DNA from: Dolosigranulum pigrum ATCC 51524
Lineage (GTDB): Bacteria; Bacillota; Bacilli; Lactobacillales; Carnobacteriaceae_A
Reading direction: 5' to 3'
DNA length: 64,000 nucleotides
NCBI RefSeq assembly: GCF_000245815.1
Contig: NZ_JH601103.1
Coordinates: 186,001-250,000 of the forward strand
The position numbers were made by a program, and so were the translations under genes. This document shows, one piece after another, positions 51,183 through 61,800 of the stretch (its first letter is position 1; each line of letters begins with the position of its first letter). The notes beneath the pieces are model-generated. The model saw only the letters and a list, made by a program, of their open reading frames with translations. It was not told the origin of the DNA and searched no databases.

Positions 51183-52067
51183 TTAAATCTCATGATAAGC
51201 TGCATAAACGTCGCGCTTCGGGAGATCCCGTAAGCTGGCAACCTTTTTAATCGCCCACTTATCACGAATATCTTCTAGCTTCATTATATACTCAACATGT
51301 TCTTTTAGCGAGAGATTTTCCCATTCTTTAGACTTTTCTAATCTTTCGGGCGCATCATTACCGCTAAAGACTAAGACGAATTCACCTCGGATGAGTTGAC
51401 TGTTATCGGCTAAGAAGTCGCTTACTTCTGCAATCGTCCCTCTTATAAATTCCTCATATTGCTTCGTCAATTCGCGAGCAACAGCGACTTCCCGTTCAGG
51501 ACCGAAGACTTCCTCAGCAACAGCGAGTACATTTTTAACGCGATACGGCGACTCATAAAAAATTAATGTCTCTGTCTTTTGGTTTAAATCTGTCAATACG
51601 GCTGTGATCTCACTCGACTTGCGTGGTAAAAATCCATGGAAATAAAAGGGTTGTGGCGCTATTCCACTGGCTACTAGTGCCGTCAGTGCGGCGTTAGCCC
51701 CCGGTAATGGCACAACGGCACAATGATTAGCGATCGCAGCTTGGGTTAACTCCCGGCCTGGATCACTAATACTCGGCATGCCTGCATCGCTCACTTGCGC
51801 AATCGATTGTCCGTCCAACAACTTCTGCACTAATTCGGGAATCCGCTGTTGCGTATTGTGTTCATGGAAGCTAATCTGGGGGGTCTGGATATTGAAGTGA
51901 TTGAGCAATTTTTGAGTATGACGTGTATCTTCTGCTGCAATCAGATCCACTTGCTGCAAGACATCAACTGCCCGGAACGTCATATCATCCAAGTTCCCAA
52001 TCGGTGTCGGCACTAAGTATAACTTCCCCAACTTTGTTTCATCTTTAAAGCTACTCTGTCGATTCAT
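51183..52067 (-). CDS. rsmI: 16S rRNA (cytidine1402-2'-O)-methyltransferase
   Basis: A 294-residue tetrapyrrole-methylase-fold enzyme that methylates the ribose of C1402 in the ribosomal decoding centre. LVPTPIGNLDDMTFRA, AAEDTRHTQKLLNHF, QVSDAGMPSISDPG and PGANAALTALVASG are the family blocks; a C-terminal ~50-residue helical extension ends in RDLPKRDVYAAYHEI. The ATG overlaps the GIY-YIG gene by 17 bp. Part of the yabA-trmN6-yazA-rsmI run typical of Firmicutes. Confidence 0.96.
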   Translation of the reverse strand: MNRQSSFKDETKLGKLYLVPTPIGNLDDMTFRAVDVLQQVDLIAAEDTRHTQKLLNHFNIQTPQISFHEHNTQQRIPELVQKLLDGQSIAQVSDAGMPSISDPGRELTQAAIANHCAVVPLPGANAALTALVASGIAPQPFYFHGFLPRKSSEITAVLTDLNQKTETLIFYESPYRVKNVLAVAEEVFGPEREVAVARELTKQYEEFIRGTIAEVSDFLADNSQLIRGEFVLVFSGNDAPERLEKSKEWENLSLKEHVEYIMKLEDIRDKWAIKKVASLRDLPKRDVYAAYHEI

Positions 52068-52386
52068 CCCCTGCTCCTCTCTTATCTATCATTACGGAGC
52101 GGTAGCGCCGATCATACGGCACCCGTACTCCTTGATTGGCTAAGTATTGATCTTTTTGCGCGCGGGTTTGTTGTTTGAATAAAGCTTCTGCGCGCATCGC
52201 ATCACTTCTTGTCTCGAAGCACTCTGCATAAATGAGCTTCACCGGTCGCCTAGCTTGAGCTCTTGTATACTTGGCACCAATCCCCTTATTATGTTCTTGT
52301 TCACGTCGCTTCAAGTCGGTTGTATAGCCTCCATAGAGTGATTGATCTCGGCACAATAAGACATAAAAATAATGTAGATTAGCCAT
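52051..52386 (-). CDS. GIY-YIG nuclease family protein (YazA-like)
   Basis: A 111-residue protein with the GIY-YIG fold: YFYVLLCRDQSLYGGYTTDL, the Arg in KRREQEHNKG and the Glu in RSDAMRAEALFK. Stand-alone proteins of this type (YazA/YhbQ) have unclear targets; some nick DNA. The ATG at 52386 overlaps the trmN6 stop by 8 bp, which fixes the start better than the longer frame. Basic C-terminus. Confidence 0.92.
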   Translation of the reverse strand: MANLHYFYVLLCRDQSLYGGYTTDLKRREQEHNKGIGAKYTRAQARRPVKLIYAECFETRSDAMRAEALFKQQTRAQKDQYLANQGVRVPYDRRYRSVMIDKRGAGDESTE

Positions 52387-53131
52387 GAATAATCGCTCGC
52401 ATCTCCGGTGTATACCGGCCTGCTTCATCCATCACATAGAGTGGCGAATCAACCGCAAACCCCGCCACACTTCCTTGTTTGATCGCTTCGACTAATAAGA
52501 TGGTTGCTTGACGGTGGGGCTTAGGATAGACGAAGCGAATACGTTTCGGCACCAAGTTATGCCGCTGTAGTTCATCCAACAACTCCAAAAACCGTTCCGG
52601 ACGATAGACCATAAAAAAAGTCCCCTTCATCTTCAGCAACCGACTGACTTCCCGCACTAACGTCGACAAGTCCAATCGAAGCTCATGTCGCGCAATGGCT
52701 AAATGAGGATTCGGGCTTATTTTAGCTTCATCCACTTTAAAATAGGGAGGGTTACAGACAATGGCATCGATCGTATCATGCGAAAAGTCCGCCCGTAAGT
52801 TGGCAACATCCCCTTGTAGAATCTGAACTTGATTATCCAGCTGATTCAAGGTTATACTACGCTGGGCCATATCTGCTAACCGCTCCTGCAACTCGACTCC
52901 AATAATCTGAGCATTCGTCTGCTCAGACAAGAGCAACGAAACAGCTCCCGTCCCAGCACACAAATCTAACACCTTCGCCCGCGCACTCTGCGGGACCCGA
53001 GCGAAGTCCCCTAAAACCAATGCATCCGTTGAATATGAAAAGACAGACGAACTTTGGATAATACGTAAGTCGTCTCGTCCCAATGTATCTAAGCGTTCAT
53101 CTTCTCTCAACACTAATGATGTCTCAGCCAT
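52379..53131 (-). CDS. trmN6: tRNA1(Val) A37 N6-methyltransferase family protein
   Basis: A 250-residue class I SAM-dependent methyltransferase of the YabB/TrmN6 family. The SAM motif VLDLCAGTGAVSLLLSE and the adenine-N6 motif CNPPYFK are clear. The ATG at 53131 overlaps the yabA stop by one base (TAATG); the longer frame has no site. Expected to modify A37 or a close base of a tRNA; the substrate tRNA is by family. Confidence 0.93.
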   Translation of the reverse strand: MAETSLVLREDERLDTLGRDDLRIIQSSSVFSYSTDALVLGDFARVPQSARAKVLDLCAGTGAVSLLLSEQTNAQIIGVELQERLADMAQRSITLNQLDNQVQILQGDVANLRADFSHDTIDAIVCNPPYFKVDEAKISPNPHLAIARHELRLDLSTLVREVSRLLKMKGTFFMVYRPERFLELLDELQRHNLVPKRIRFVYPKPHRQATILLVEAIKQGSVAGFAVDSPLYVMDEAGRYTPEMRAIIHG

Positions 53132-53478
53132 TACTTCCGATCTCCATAAATAACATCTAAACAAAACGCGCACGACTCATCATCAATACGACGTTGCCCG
53201 TACAAATGATTACATACGTGAAAACCATCATCATAAATACTTTCTAGATTTAGACGTGATTTAGTCAGGCCGGATGGATTATCTGTTTCAATAACCCCTT
53301 CTTCTTCAATTAAGTTGCCATTTAAGCGATCGCGTAAGTGTTGATTCTCAACCTTGAGGGCTTGGTTTTCTTCAGCTAATTCGGATAGTTGCTGACGCAC
53401 AGCACGCAAGGTTTCCACATTCCCTTTAGATTGTTCTTCTAGTAACATTAATGTATCGTATAAGTCTTTTTTATCCAT
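53131..53478 (-). CDS. yabA: Replication initiation control protein YabA
   Basis: A 115-residue zinc protein that binds DnaA and DnaN and limits re-initiation of replication. Leucine-zipper-like coiled coil at 5-50 (LRAVRQQLSELAEENQALKV), flexible middle, and a C-terminal zinc site HVCNHLYGQRRIDDESCAFC. Coupled to trmN6. In most Firmicutes ricT stands between holB and yabA; here only a 100-bp AT-rich gap is found. Confidence 0.95.
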   Translation of the reverse strand: MDKKDLYDTLMLLEEQSKGNVETLRAVRQQLSELAEENQALKVENQHLRDRLNGNLIEEEGVIETDNPSGLTKSRLNLESIYDDGFHVCNHLYGQRRIDDESCAFCLDVIYGDRK

Positions 53479-53580
53479 CTTTCACCACTCTAACTTATCT
53501 GATTATTATTCCCACACAATTGTTTGCGCCTATTTTTTATGTCTTTATCTCTATTTTTGACTTCGTATGGCTCAATTTTT

Positions 53581-54567
53581 TTAATTTTCCAACAATTTTA
53601 GTGTGAGATATTCTAACACACCTTGTATATTAACATAACTATCCAACATTTTTTGTGCTTGAAGTGTTGAATCAATTGCTCTGCTTATTTTTGTTGTTGC
53701 CCATCTCTCAGCTAGCTGCTCTAGTTGCTGTCCATATGCAGAAAACGCTGGAACATGTGCCAATCCGAGGCGTTCTTTTAATAAATCACGAAGAAGTAGC
53801 AACATCACATCTAGCATTAGTTGCTTCATATCATTTTCTTTAGCTAGGGGAAGTAAGGTCTTGGTCACATGGATGAACGCTTGATCATCCTTCCGATCGA
53901 TCAGATTAAGCCACTGCCAAACACTTTTAGCTATTTCTTGTACATTCGTCTCTTGCACAAATTGCACGGCTTGCTCATTATCTTCTGTCAAGTGAGCACT
54001 TAAAGCAGCTTGATTACTTGTTAAGCCTAATTGTCTTAAGGCCTCTACCCGCTGATCAAGCGGTTGTGTTCGGAAGGCAATGACTTGACAGCGTGAAATA
54101 ATGGTCGGCAGTAAATTTTGTTTAGATGTTGCCAACAAGAACAGAATAATATCGCCTTGTGGTTCTTCCAAAAATTTCAGTAGGCTGTTGGCAGCACTGG
54201 TTGTCATTGTGTCTGCTTCATCAATAATAATGACTTTGCGCGAGCTTTCCAAGCCGCTCGTTGTCAGTTCACTTTTCAGTTGTCGGATTTGGTCTACTTT
54301 AATGGTTGTGCCTGATTTTTCGACAATAACGGTATCCACATGCTGTTCAGCTTCAATGTTTTGACAAGTATCGCATGTTAGGCATGGCCCAACCGACGAT
54401 TCTGTCTTATGTTGACAAAATAAGGCTTGTGAGACAAACTTAGCCATGGCCTTCTTGCCGGATCCAGACACCCCTTCAAAAATATAGGCATGACCTAATT
54501 TATTTTCATTAACTAACTTAGAAAACAGCCGATACACTTTCGGCTGTTTTTGTTGCAGTGTCGTCAC
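53581..54567 (-). CDS. holB: DNA polymerase III delta' subunit
   Basis: A 328-residue clamp-loader subunit: P-loop-like GVSGSGKKAM, four-cysteine zinc site (CQHKTESSVGPCLTCDTC), IIDEADTMTTSAANSLLKFL with the SRC-type motif ISRCQVIAF. Start GTG at 54567 with GAGGTG upstream. Works with DnaX and HolA to load the sliding clamp. 20 bp after darA. Confidence 0.95.
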   Translation of the reverse strand: MTTLQQKQPKVYRLFSKLVNENKLGHAYIFEGVSGSGKKAMAKFVSQALFCQHKTESSVGPCLTCDTCQNIEAEQHVDTVIVEKSGTTIKVDQIRQLKSELTTSGLESSRKVIIIDEADTMTTSAANSLLKFLEEPQGDIILFLLATSKQNLLPTIISRCQVIAFRTQPLDQRVEALRQLGLTSNQAALSAHLTEDNEQAVQFVQETNVQEIAKSVWQWLNLIDRKDDQAFIHVTKTLLPLAKENDMKQLMLDVMLLLLRDLLKERLGLAHVPAFSAYGQQLEQLAERWATTKISRAIDSTLQAQKMLDSYVNIQGVLEYLTLKLLEN

Positions 54568-54587
54568 GTCCTATTCACCTCACTGAA

Positions 54588-54923
54588 TTAAAACTGGTGA
54601 AATGCTTCAACCGGCAAGACGAATACTGTTGCCCCGCCTACTTCTACATCAATCGGAAAAGTTAAATCAGTCTCAATTGTAAAATCATATGCTGTTGGAT
54701 TTACCATTTTTTGTTCACGAGTTGAACAGTTTTCTTGAATAATAGCTAATACATCATCAATCTTGCGGTCTTTTGCCCCGATAAGGAATGTAGTATTCCC
54801 TGCACGTAAGAACCCGCCTGTCGATGATAATTTGGTAGCACGAACACCTTGCTCGACGAACGCATCTTGTAATCGTTTGCCGTCTTGATTTTGGACAATG
54901 GCTACAATTAATTTCACTGTCAT
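54588..54923 (-). CDS. darA: Cyclic-di-AMP receptor, PII-like (DarA/YaaQ)
   Basis: A 111-residue PII-like protein that binds c-di-AMP as a trimer. MTVKLIVAIVQNQDGKRLQD, the T-loop-like region LSSTGGFLRAGNTTFLIGA and the end FVLPVEAFHQF match DarA/PstA closely. Downstream action is not known for sure in this group. Lies between tmk and holB as usual. Confidence 0.94.
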   Translation of the reverse strand: MTVKLIVAIVQNQDGKRLQDAFVEQGVRATKLSSTGGFLRAGNTTFLIGAKDRKIDDVLAIIQENCSTREQKMVNPTAYDFTIETDLTFPIDVEVGGATVFVLPVEAFHQF

Positions 54924-54961
54924 CTCCTCCTTCGTTCCAACTATCTCCTATTATGCTTATT

Positions 54962-55624
54962 TTACCATAGATATAACTCGTCCACTAGCTTATCCAAATA
55001 TTTGTTTAAAAGCTTCCAACTTTCTTCTAATACCGTAGCCGGCTCACAAGTAGCATCAACGTATATAAAACGATCAGGTTCATCTTCTCGCAATGTCTGA
55101 TACCCTGAACGCACGCGATTATGGAACGAAATATCTTCCTGTTCCAAGCGATCAACCGCTCGGCCAGATTGTTTGTCATGAATACGCGCCAATCCTGTCT
55201 GTGCATCTACATCCAACAAAATCGTCACTGTCGGCACAACTTCTTCGATCGCAAAAGCGTTGATCGTACGAACGGCTTCAATACCTAATTCTCGGCCAGC
55301 TCCTTGGTATGCTAGAGAGCTATCCACATACCGATCAGATAGGACAATTTTTCCCGCCTCCAACGCTGGTAAAATCGTATCCACAATATGTTGCCGGCGA
55401 CTAGCCGCCATTAGCAAAGCCTCCGTCCGTCCGTCCATCTCACCATACCGATTATCTAACAGTACCTCGCGAATCACTTCAGCCAGAGGACTTCCACCGG
55501 GCTCACGCGTCAAGATCACTTCTCGTGCGGTGCGTGCTTCTAATCGCTCTTTCAGCCCTTGAATAAGGGTAGATTTACCGGCTCCATCCGGGCCCTCGAC
55601 CGTAATGAATAATCCTTCTGACAT
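54962..55624 (-). CDS. tmk: Thymidylate kinase
   Basis: A 220-residue kinase that makes dTDP from dTMP. Walker A EGPDGAGKST, the DR motif in LSDRYVDSSLAYQGAGRELG, and LTREPGGSPLAEVIREVLL are typical. Coupled by position to darA and holB. Confidence 0.97.
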   Translation of the reverse strand: MSEGLFITVEGPDGAGKSTLIQGLKERLEARTAREVILTREPGGSPLAEVIREVLLDNRYGEMDGRTEALLMAASRRQHIVDTILPALEAGKIVLSDRYVDSSLAYQGAGRELGIEAVRTINAFAIEEVVPTVTILLDVDAQTGLARIHDKQSGRAVDRLEQEDISFHNRVRSGYQTLREDEPDRFIYVDATCEPATVLEESWKLLNKYLDKLVDELYLW

Positions 55625-55690
55625 ATTTGGCTTTCCTTTCTCTTTTACGCTTGGTGCTTTCTCTCAGCCCACTACTTCAATATGGATCAA

Positions 55691-56290
55691 CTACATCTCC
55701 CGACGTCCTTCTACTGCCTTCAACAAGGTAACTTCATCCGCGTACTCAATATCACTTCCCACTGACAAGCCGTGCGCTAGACGCGAGACAGTAATGCCAC
55801 TCGGTTTAATTAAACGCGACAAATACATTGCTGTTGCTTCGCCTTCAGCTGTCGCATTCGTTGCGACAATAACTTCTTCAACCACTTCATCTTGCAAGCG
55901 CTGAATCAATTCCGAAATATTAATATCTTCTGGTCCTGTTCCTTCTATTGGAGATAAGATACCACCCAATACATGATACAAGCCTTTATATTCAGACATC
56001 CGCTCCATCGAGATGATATCTTTCGGATGTTCGACAACTAGAATCTTACTCTCATCGCGACTCTTATCAGCACATATATAACACGGATCATCTTCAGTCA
56101 TATTGCCACAAACCGAACAGTAGACCAAATCTCGCTTAACACTAATGAGCGACTTAGCAAAATCTGTCACATCATCTTCCTTCATATTCACCACATAAAA
56201 AGCTAAGCGCGAAGCTGTCTTCTCCCCAATCCCGGGCAATTTCATAAAACTATCCATCAACTTCGAGATGGGTTCTGGATATTGTTGCAT
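55691..56290 (-). CDS. recR: Recombination protein RecR
   Basis: A 199-residue RecR, acting with RecF/RecO to load RecA at gaps. Helix-hairpin-helix KLPGIGEKTASRLAFY, four-cysteine zinc site CSVCGNMTEDDPCYIC, Toprim domain VEHPKDIISMERM and the late RLAHGLSVGSDIEYADE. Standard place after ebfC. Confidence 0.97.
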   Translation of the reverse strand: MQQYPEPISKLMDSFMKLPGIGEKTASRLAFYVVNMKEDDVTDFAKSLISVKRDLVYCSVCGNMTEDDPCYICADKSRDESKILVVEHPKDIISMERMSEYKGLYHVLGGILSPIEGTGPEDINISELIQRLQDEVVEEVIVATNATAEGEATAMYLSRLIKPSGITVSRLAHGLSVGSDIEYADEVTLLKAVEGRREM

Positions 56291-56329
56291 CGACTCACCC
56301 CATTATCTATTCTTCATTCAGTATTTCGT

Positions 56330-56650
56330 TTAGATACCTGGGAAGCCCCCGAGTCCTTTCGTGTATTTACCCATTACACGTTCATCCTCAGCATCCACTT
56401 GGTCTAACGCATCATTCATCGCTAGTTGCACTAAGTCTTCGATCATTTCCTTATCATCTGGGTCAACGATTTCTTCTTTAATATCGACTTTGACCACTTT
56501 TTTGTCTCCAGTTAGGGTAACTTGCACTAAGTCATTGTTAGCTGATCCGACAAACTCTTGTGCTGCCAACTTCGCTTGGGCTTGTTCCATTTCCTTCTGT
56601 AACTTCTTCATCTTCTTCATCATACCTTGCATATTTCCCATACCACGCAT
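56330..56650 (-). CDS. ebfC: YbaB/EbfC family nucleoid-associated protein
   Basis: A 106-residue DNA-binding protein: Met-rich helical start (MQGMMKKMKKLQKEMEQAQA), central strands VGSANNDLVQVTLTGDKKV and the Gly-rich end GKYTKGLGGFPGI. Sits between dnaX and recR as in nearly all bacteria. Confidence 0.95.
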   Translation of the reverse strand: MRGMGNMQGMMKKMKKLQKEMEQAQAKLAAQEFVGSANNDLVQVTLTGDKKVVKVDIKEEIVDPDDKEMIEDLVQLAMNDALDQVDAEDERVMGKYTKGLGGFPGI

Positions 56651-56688
56651 TATAATTCTCTCCTTTTAATTTTTTATTCATTCGTTTG

Positions 56689-58428
56689 TTAATCTTTAAT
56701 TTCGATATTATCACGACCAAATAATTCCACAGCAGTCGCGATGGCTGGATTGGTCTCTTCAATCGGCTCACTCTGACCGTTCGTTTCTGTATGACCCTGC
56801 GTATCCGATTGATCCGACTGTTCTTTCATCTGCTTAATATAATTCTGGCGAATCGTCGGCCACTTCGCTTCTGGGATACAGACGAGATCCGGCTGAGTAC
56901 CGATCACCTTATCCAAGAACTGGACAATTCCTTGCTTCAGCTCCTCATCTCCTTCTGCCTTCTCACATAAGATCGGAAACTCAAAAGTTACCACTAAGGC
57001 TTCTGGGCTGGCAGCAACCGGTTTGGAATTGTTCAAGATGGCACGCGATGACGTATCCAGTGAATGGATCAAGTCCCCCCAGATATCTTGCAACTCAGCT
57101 AAGTTTTGCTTCGTTGCATTCGCTAGTACTCGATGAACTTGGGCCAGATTCACTTTAAACTCTCCGCGCGATTTTCGCTTCGGTTTCGCTCGCTTCGTGC
57201 TTGCCTGAGTCGTCTGTGATGCCTGAGCATTGGTGTTCAGCTGCTTAATCTGTGTCTTCAGCACCTCGAGTTGTTGCTTTAAGTCAGCTACGTCTTCACT
57301 CTGAGCGACTTCTTGAGCTGCTTGAGCTGAAAGATCAGAAGATTTTGCGACTTGTTGCGTTAGCTTCACTGTCGCCACTTCCAAATAAATATCCGCATGA
57401 TTACTTTGGCGTAGCTCCCGTCCCGTCTCATTAAAAACTTGAATTAAGCGATAGGCCACTTCTGGTGCTAAGTTAGTCGCTACTTCCTGGAACGGCTCGC
57501 CTATAATTGCTAACTTCGGCTCAATACCTCCATTGTTTTGTTGATATAAGAGCATATCGCGCACCAACAAAATGGTGTCTTCGATAAATCGTGCTGGATC
57601 TTTTCCTTCTGCCAAGACCTCAGATAAGATACTCAACGCAACTTCAGTTTGTCGATCCGCAATCTGCTGGATATAATCTAACAAACGCTCTTGGGTGATG
57701 CTGCCGGTAATTTGGAGCGCATCGTCAACGGTCAACTGTTCATCCATAAAGCTAAGGGCTTGATCCAGCAAACTAAGCGCATCTCGCATGCCTCCTTCAG
57801 CCGCATTCGCAATAACTACCAATGCATCCGCATCATAAGTGATCTCATCTGCTCCCAGCACATGTTCCAAGCGCTCAATAATCACTTGAGGTAGAATACG
57901 CTTAAAATCAAAGCGTTGCAATCTTGAAATAATCGTTGCTGGAATCTTATGCGGTTCGGTTGTTGCCAAAATAAATATAACATTCTGAGGTGGCTCTTCT
58001 AATGTCTTCAACAGTGCATTAAACGCCCCCGTCGACAGCATATGAACTTCATCGATAATATAGACTTTATACGGAGCTTGCGTCGGTGCATATTGTGCTT
58101 TTTCACGAATATCTCGAATCTCATCGACCCCGTTATTACTTGCCGCATCGATTTCAATCACATCGCCAAGTGCTCCTTTAGTAATCTCTGTACAGAGATG
58201 GCACTCATTACAAGGTTGACCGTCTTCTGCATACGGACAATTGATCGCCTTAGCCAAGATCTTCGCCACACTAGTCTTTCCTGTTCCACGCGGTCCTGAA
58301 AACAAATAAGCATGACTGGTATTCCCTTGAGCGACCGCATTTTTTAATGTTTGGACCACCACATCTTGACCGAGTACATCGTCGAAGCTTTGTGGTCGCC
58401 ATACCCGATACAACGCTTGATAACTCAC
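56689..58428 (-). CDS. dnaX: DNA polymerase III gamma/tau subunit
   Basis: A 579-residue clamp-loader ATPase. Walker A GPRGTGKTSVAK, zinc site CPYAEDGQPCNECHLC, Walker B VYIIDEVHMLS, sensor region LATTEPHKIPATIISRLQRF; the C-terminal tau part has a linker rich in Gln, Ala and Lys and a polymerase-binding domain. Start GTG at 58428 after GGGGGAG. Heads the dnaX-ebfC-recR block; a TATAAT box lies at about 58462-58467 on the minus strand with a weak -35. Confidence 0.97.
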   Translation of the reverse strand: MSYQALYRVWRPQSFDDVLGQDVVVQTLKNAVAQGNTSHAYLFSGPRGTGKTSVAKILAKAINCPYAEDGQPCNECHLCTEITKGALGDVIEIDAASNNGVDEIRDIREKAQYAPTQAPYKVYIIDEVHMLSTGAFNALLKTLEEPPQNVIFILATTEPHKIPATIISRLQRFDFKRILPQVIIERLEHVLGADEITYDADALVVIANAAEGGMRDALSLLDQALSFMDEQLTVDDALQITGSITQERLLDYIQQIADRQTEVALSILSEVLAEGKDPARFIEDTILLVRDMLLYQQNNGGIEPKLAIIGEPFQEVATNLAPEVAYRLIQVFNETGRELRQSNHADIYLEVATVKLTQQVAKSSDLSAQAAQEVAQSEDVADLKQQLEVLKTQIKQLNTNAQASQTTQASTKRAKPKRKSRGEFKVNLAQVHRVLANATKQNLAELQDIWGDLIHSLDTSSRAILNNSKPVAASPEALVVTFEFPILCEKAEGDEELKQGIVQFLDKVIGTQPDLVCIPEAKWPTIRQNYIKQMKEQSDQSDTQGHTETNGQSEPIEETNPAIATAVELFGRDNIEIKD

Positions 58429-58627
58429 CGAACTCCCCCTTCCAGAAACTCTCTATTCTCTATTATAAGACAAAACAGACCAAAATTGAAATGATTGTCT
58501 CCTAATGATTCAAAATGCCATCAAAAATTTATTCGATTATTTTTCACATCGTCATATAAATGTTAAATAGTTATTCTTTAGTCATTCTATAGTCATTTCT
58601 ACATAATGATCGGATAAAAGTAAAATT

Positions 58628-58669
58628 GAGCGGCTTATCTTCGGTTAATTACCGGAAACAAGCCGCTCA
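58628..58669 (-). terminator. Terminator of the M26 metalloprotease gene
   Basis: GAGCGGCTT pairs with AAGCCGCTC, with an inner TTCGGT/ACCGGAA stem. On the minus strand AATTTTACTTTT follows. It lies ~200 bp after the protease stop. Confidence 0.8.
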
Positions 58670-58699
58670 ATCACGTGTTTAATTGTCACTATTCATAAC

Positions 58700-58735
58700 T
58701 CTAACTTTTTGGGGGCACATCCCCTCCAAAGTTAT
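58700..58735. mobile_element. IS-like terminal repeat relic in the 3' flank of the protease gene
   Basis: TCTAACTTTTTGGGGGCA (58700-58716), inverted, is TGCCCCCAAAAAGTTAGA, almost the same as the end at 48095. A partial inverse copy CCCCTCCAAAGTT follows after five bases. The rest of 58429-58864 holds the dnaX promoter region and the terminator, and no gene. Confidence 0.45.
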
Positions 58736-58864
58736 CTTTTACTAAGATTTATCACCACACATCAGAATGTAACTACCTTATATTTGGGAATAACTTTTCT
58801 TCACAACAAGTAATCCATCCTAAGCCATCGAATTGATGTGTAGATTATCTGGTCAACTAATCAT

Positions 58865-61800
58865 CTAGCCTTTAAAAATAGATGACAGGAAGTTATCAGT
58901 GCTGTGGAGCAAGGCTTTAAACAGTTTACCCTTGAAAGTTCTTGTATGGTCATGTTTTTTCGCCTTGGTATCTGCTTGAACAGTCTGACTAAATTTCTTT
59001 GCAAGAGAGTCATATGAGCTGTATTGAACGCCATCAATTTGGATATCAATCATACCTTTAGTTTTAAGTTGTGTAATCATGTCGTTGAAGTAGTCTTTCT
59101 TAAAGTCCTCCATCGTTTCATGCTCACCGCCAGAGATTTTCTTAATTGCGTAATCATCACTTAATTGTGCATGACCATCATTCAAGGCTTGTTCGCGGTG
59201 TTTATTCGATGCATAACCGACAAATCCGTTCTCGTAACCATAACGACCCCAAACTCTAAACGTGTTATGTTTGAACATCGCCGCTCCCGGTACACCGATA
59301 CTGTTATCACCGCCACCGTAAATACCGGTCAGATACGGTATGGTTACGTACGTTCCCCAATCATTATCTTGAGAGTACGTCCCGTTATTCAATCCGTATT
59401 GAGTCATTAACTGGTTATCTACTAAGTCATCCACTGACTGTAGCGACATACTGTTCCATTCTTCTTCTGTAATCGGACGAACGTGATCGGTGAAACGTGT
59501 CTCTCTAACATCGGTTTTACCCATTTTCTTAAACCAATGACGTTGGACATCTTTACCCGCGTTAATCGCCGCTTCACCTTCCAAGTAATCCAGAAGGGTC
59601 AGTGCATCGTTATACCCTTTCATGTATTTATCCCACATCGCTTGATTATGGAATTTCTTCGGATCCCTGTTATAGATATTTTCGCCGTCATCTTCCCATG
59701 AGTAGGATAAGTTAATTCCTAGCGAACCATATCCTCCACCGTTTTGACCCGGAGATTGTAACATCCCAGAAGCGTACGCTTCCGCTCCTACGCCATTACG
59801 ACGACCCGATCCGCCTAAGAAGACTAACCCGTCATAGTTGTGTGTCATCTCGTGTGTCCACGTTGCGTGTCCACCTTCGCCCAAGTAGTCATAGGCCACG
59901 AAGTGAATTAACGTCCCATTCGCATACGCGCCAGTTCCGTTGCTTCCATAATACTCACCAATGACATTATAGAACTCGCGAGACGGAGCATAATCTTGTC
60001 CACGGTTATCTTTCCCAAACTCATTAACCCATCCGCGTTCTTTGAGGTCAAATCCTTCCCAGATTGGCGTTACTTGGTCACGCATTAAACGATCCCTTGT
60101 TTCTTTATTCGCGATCTTATACCACGAATCGATGAAATCACGGTGTCTATCCCCAGCTGCTTCAATTTCTCGCTTAAGTTGTGCACCATTTAAGTCAGCC
60201 CGTTTTTGCTCACTACCGAACGTCAAGGAAGCAATCGTTGAAATCATAAATAGTTTTGCTTTTCGTAAATTCAACAGCGGCAAGATCGTATGGTGATAGT
60301 AGCTGTGCGACAAGTTATCAAACACACGATATTTCGGATTCTGTGCTTTCAATCCTTCCGCTAATGGTTCTTTCTCAATTAACTTCACGTTCTCTTTCGT
60401 AGCATCTTTAAACCAATCGTTCATATTACCGAAATCGGTAAATAGCTCACGATTGAAATCTAAAAAGTCTAACAAGTCCGTACCTATGGCAGCACCGAAT
60501 TCTCGATTGAAGAATTCATGTGTTCGGCGACCATGCAATTGATACTCAGTTGAGCTACCTAACTTGATGAGTCGATCAATCAAGGAACCACCCTGTCCGC
60601 TATAAAACTCCGGTACATACATCATTAAATCTTTAATCGTGTACTCCCCGAAACGAATGTTGTAATAACGGTTCAAGTACGTGAGCGCCATCATAATCTG
60701 TTTTTTATGTTTAGACACTTTATCACGTAACGCTTGTTGTGCGACATCTGACTCTGCCAACATCACCATATCATTTTGAAGTAATTTCTCCACAATCGTC
60801 TGTAACTCCGCTTTTGTGGTGTCGAAAATCTCATCTAAGAATAATTTCTTCATACGATTTTCTTTGGCTTGTTCCGTCTTTTCATTAATCTTAAGCATCT
60901 GATACATCTCGTTATTGTATAGCTCAACGCTTCTCAGCTCATCAACGAGTGACTGAACCAACGCTTGTGGGACACGTGATAGACGGTTTAGTGTATATGT
61001 CACACCGAGCTCATCCACGTGATACGCCGATAAGCCATATGTGTTGCCTGTTGTAGGCGTATCTGTATACAAATCAAGTGTTTTCTTCTGACTTAGGGTA
61101 TAAATCAGTTTCGTCCCGTCCGTAAACTGAAGCATAATACGATCCGCATCATCGCCATGCGTCACAAACGTATGACCTTTCAGCGCCGTAATGGATTTGA
61201 GTTCCTTTCCTTCTGCCATCCATGATGGGCGTTTATTCGATTGTGCCAACGTATTTCCTTCGCGAACAATATCCTCAACCAAGCTAAACGGCTGCAACGC
61301 TTCGACCAAACGGTAAAACGCTTCGTGAAACGCCACGTAACCAGACACGCTATCGTAACGACGAGTACTATTTAGCTCCTCAGCTGGTGTTTGATACGCT
61401 TGGGAGTCAAGAGCCGTCAGATTAAACGAACGCTCTTTACGCACGGCATCCATCACATCTAAACGCTCAAACTTACGATCTTCTCCTTTTACGCTACCCG
61501 AGCTAATGTTTTTCACACCATATAGGGCTTTAATATGCTGATACTCCGGACCCGGATTCGTCAACTGCTCATCCGAACCAAACAACTCATGCCCATTTTC
61601 AATCGTTGCATAACTAATCACATCAGAAACCGTTGCGTATCCCCATGTGGATGTACTAATCGCCGCCATTTTCCCACGCATATTCGAACGCATAGAACCT
61701 TTTACAACTGATTTCGTTGTTTGACCCCACTCACTAGAATGGGCTTGATCCGAGATGTTAACCGCCACCAACAAACTCGCATCTTGCGGACGGTGCATCT

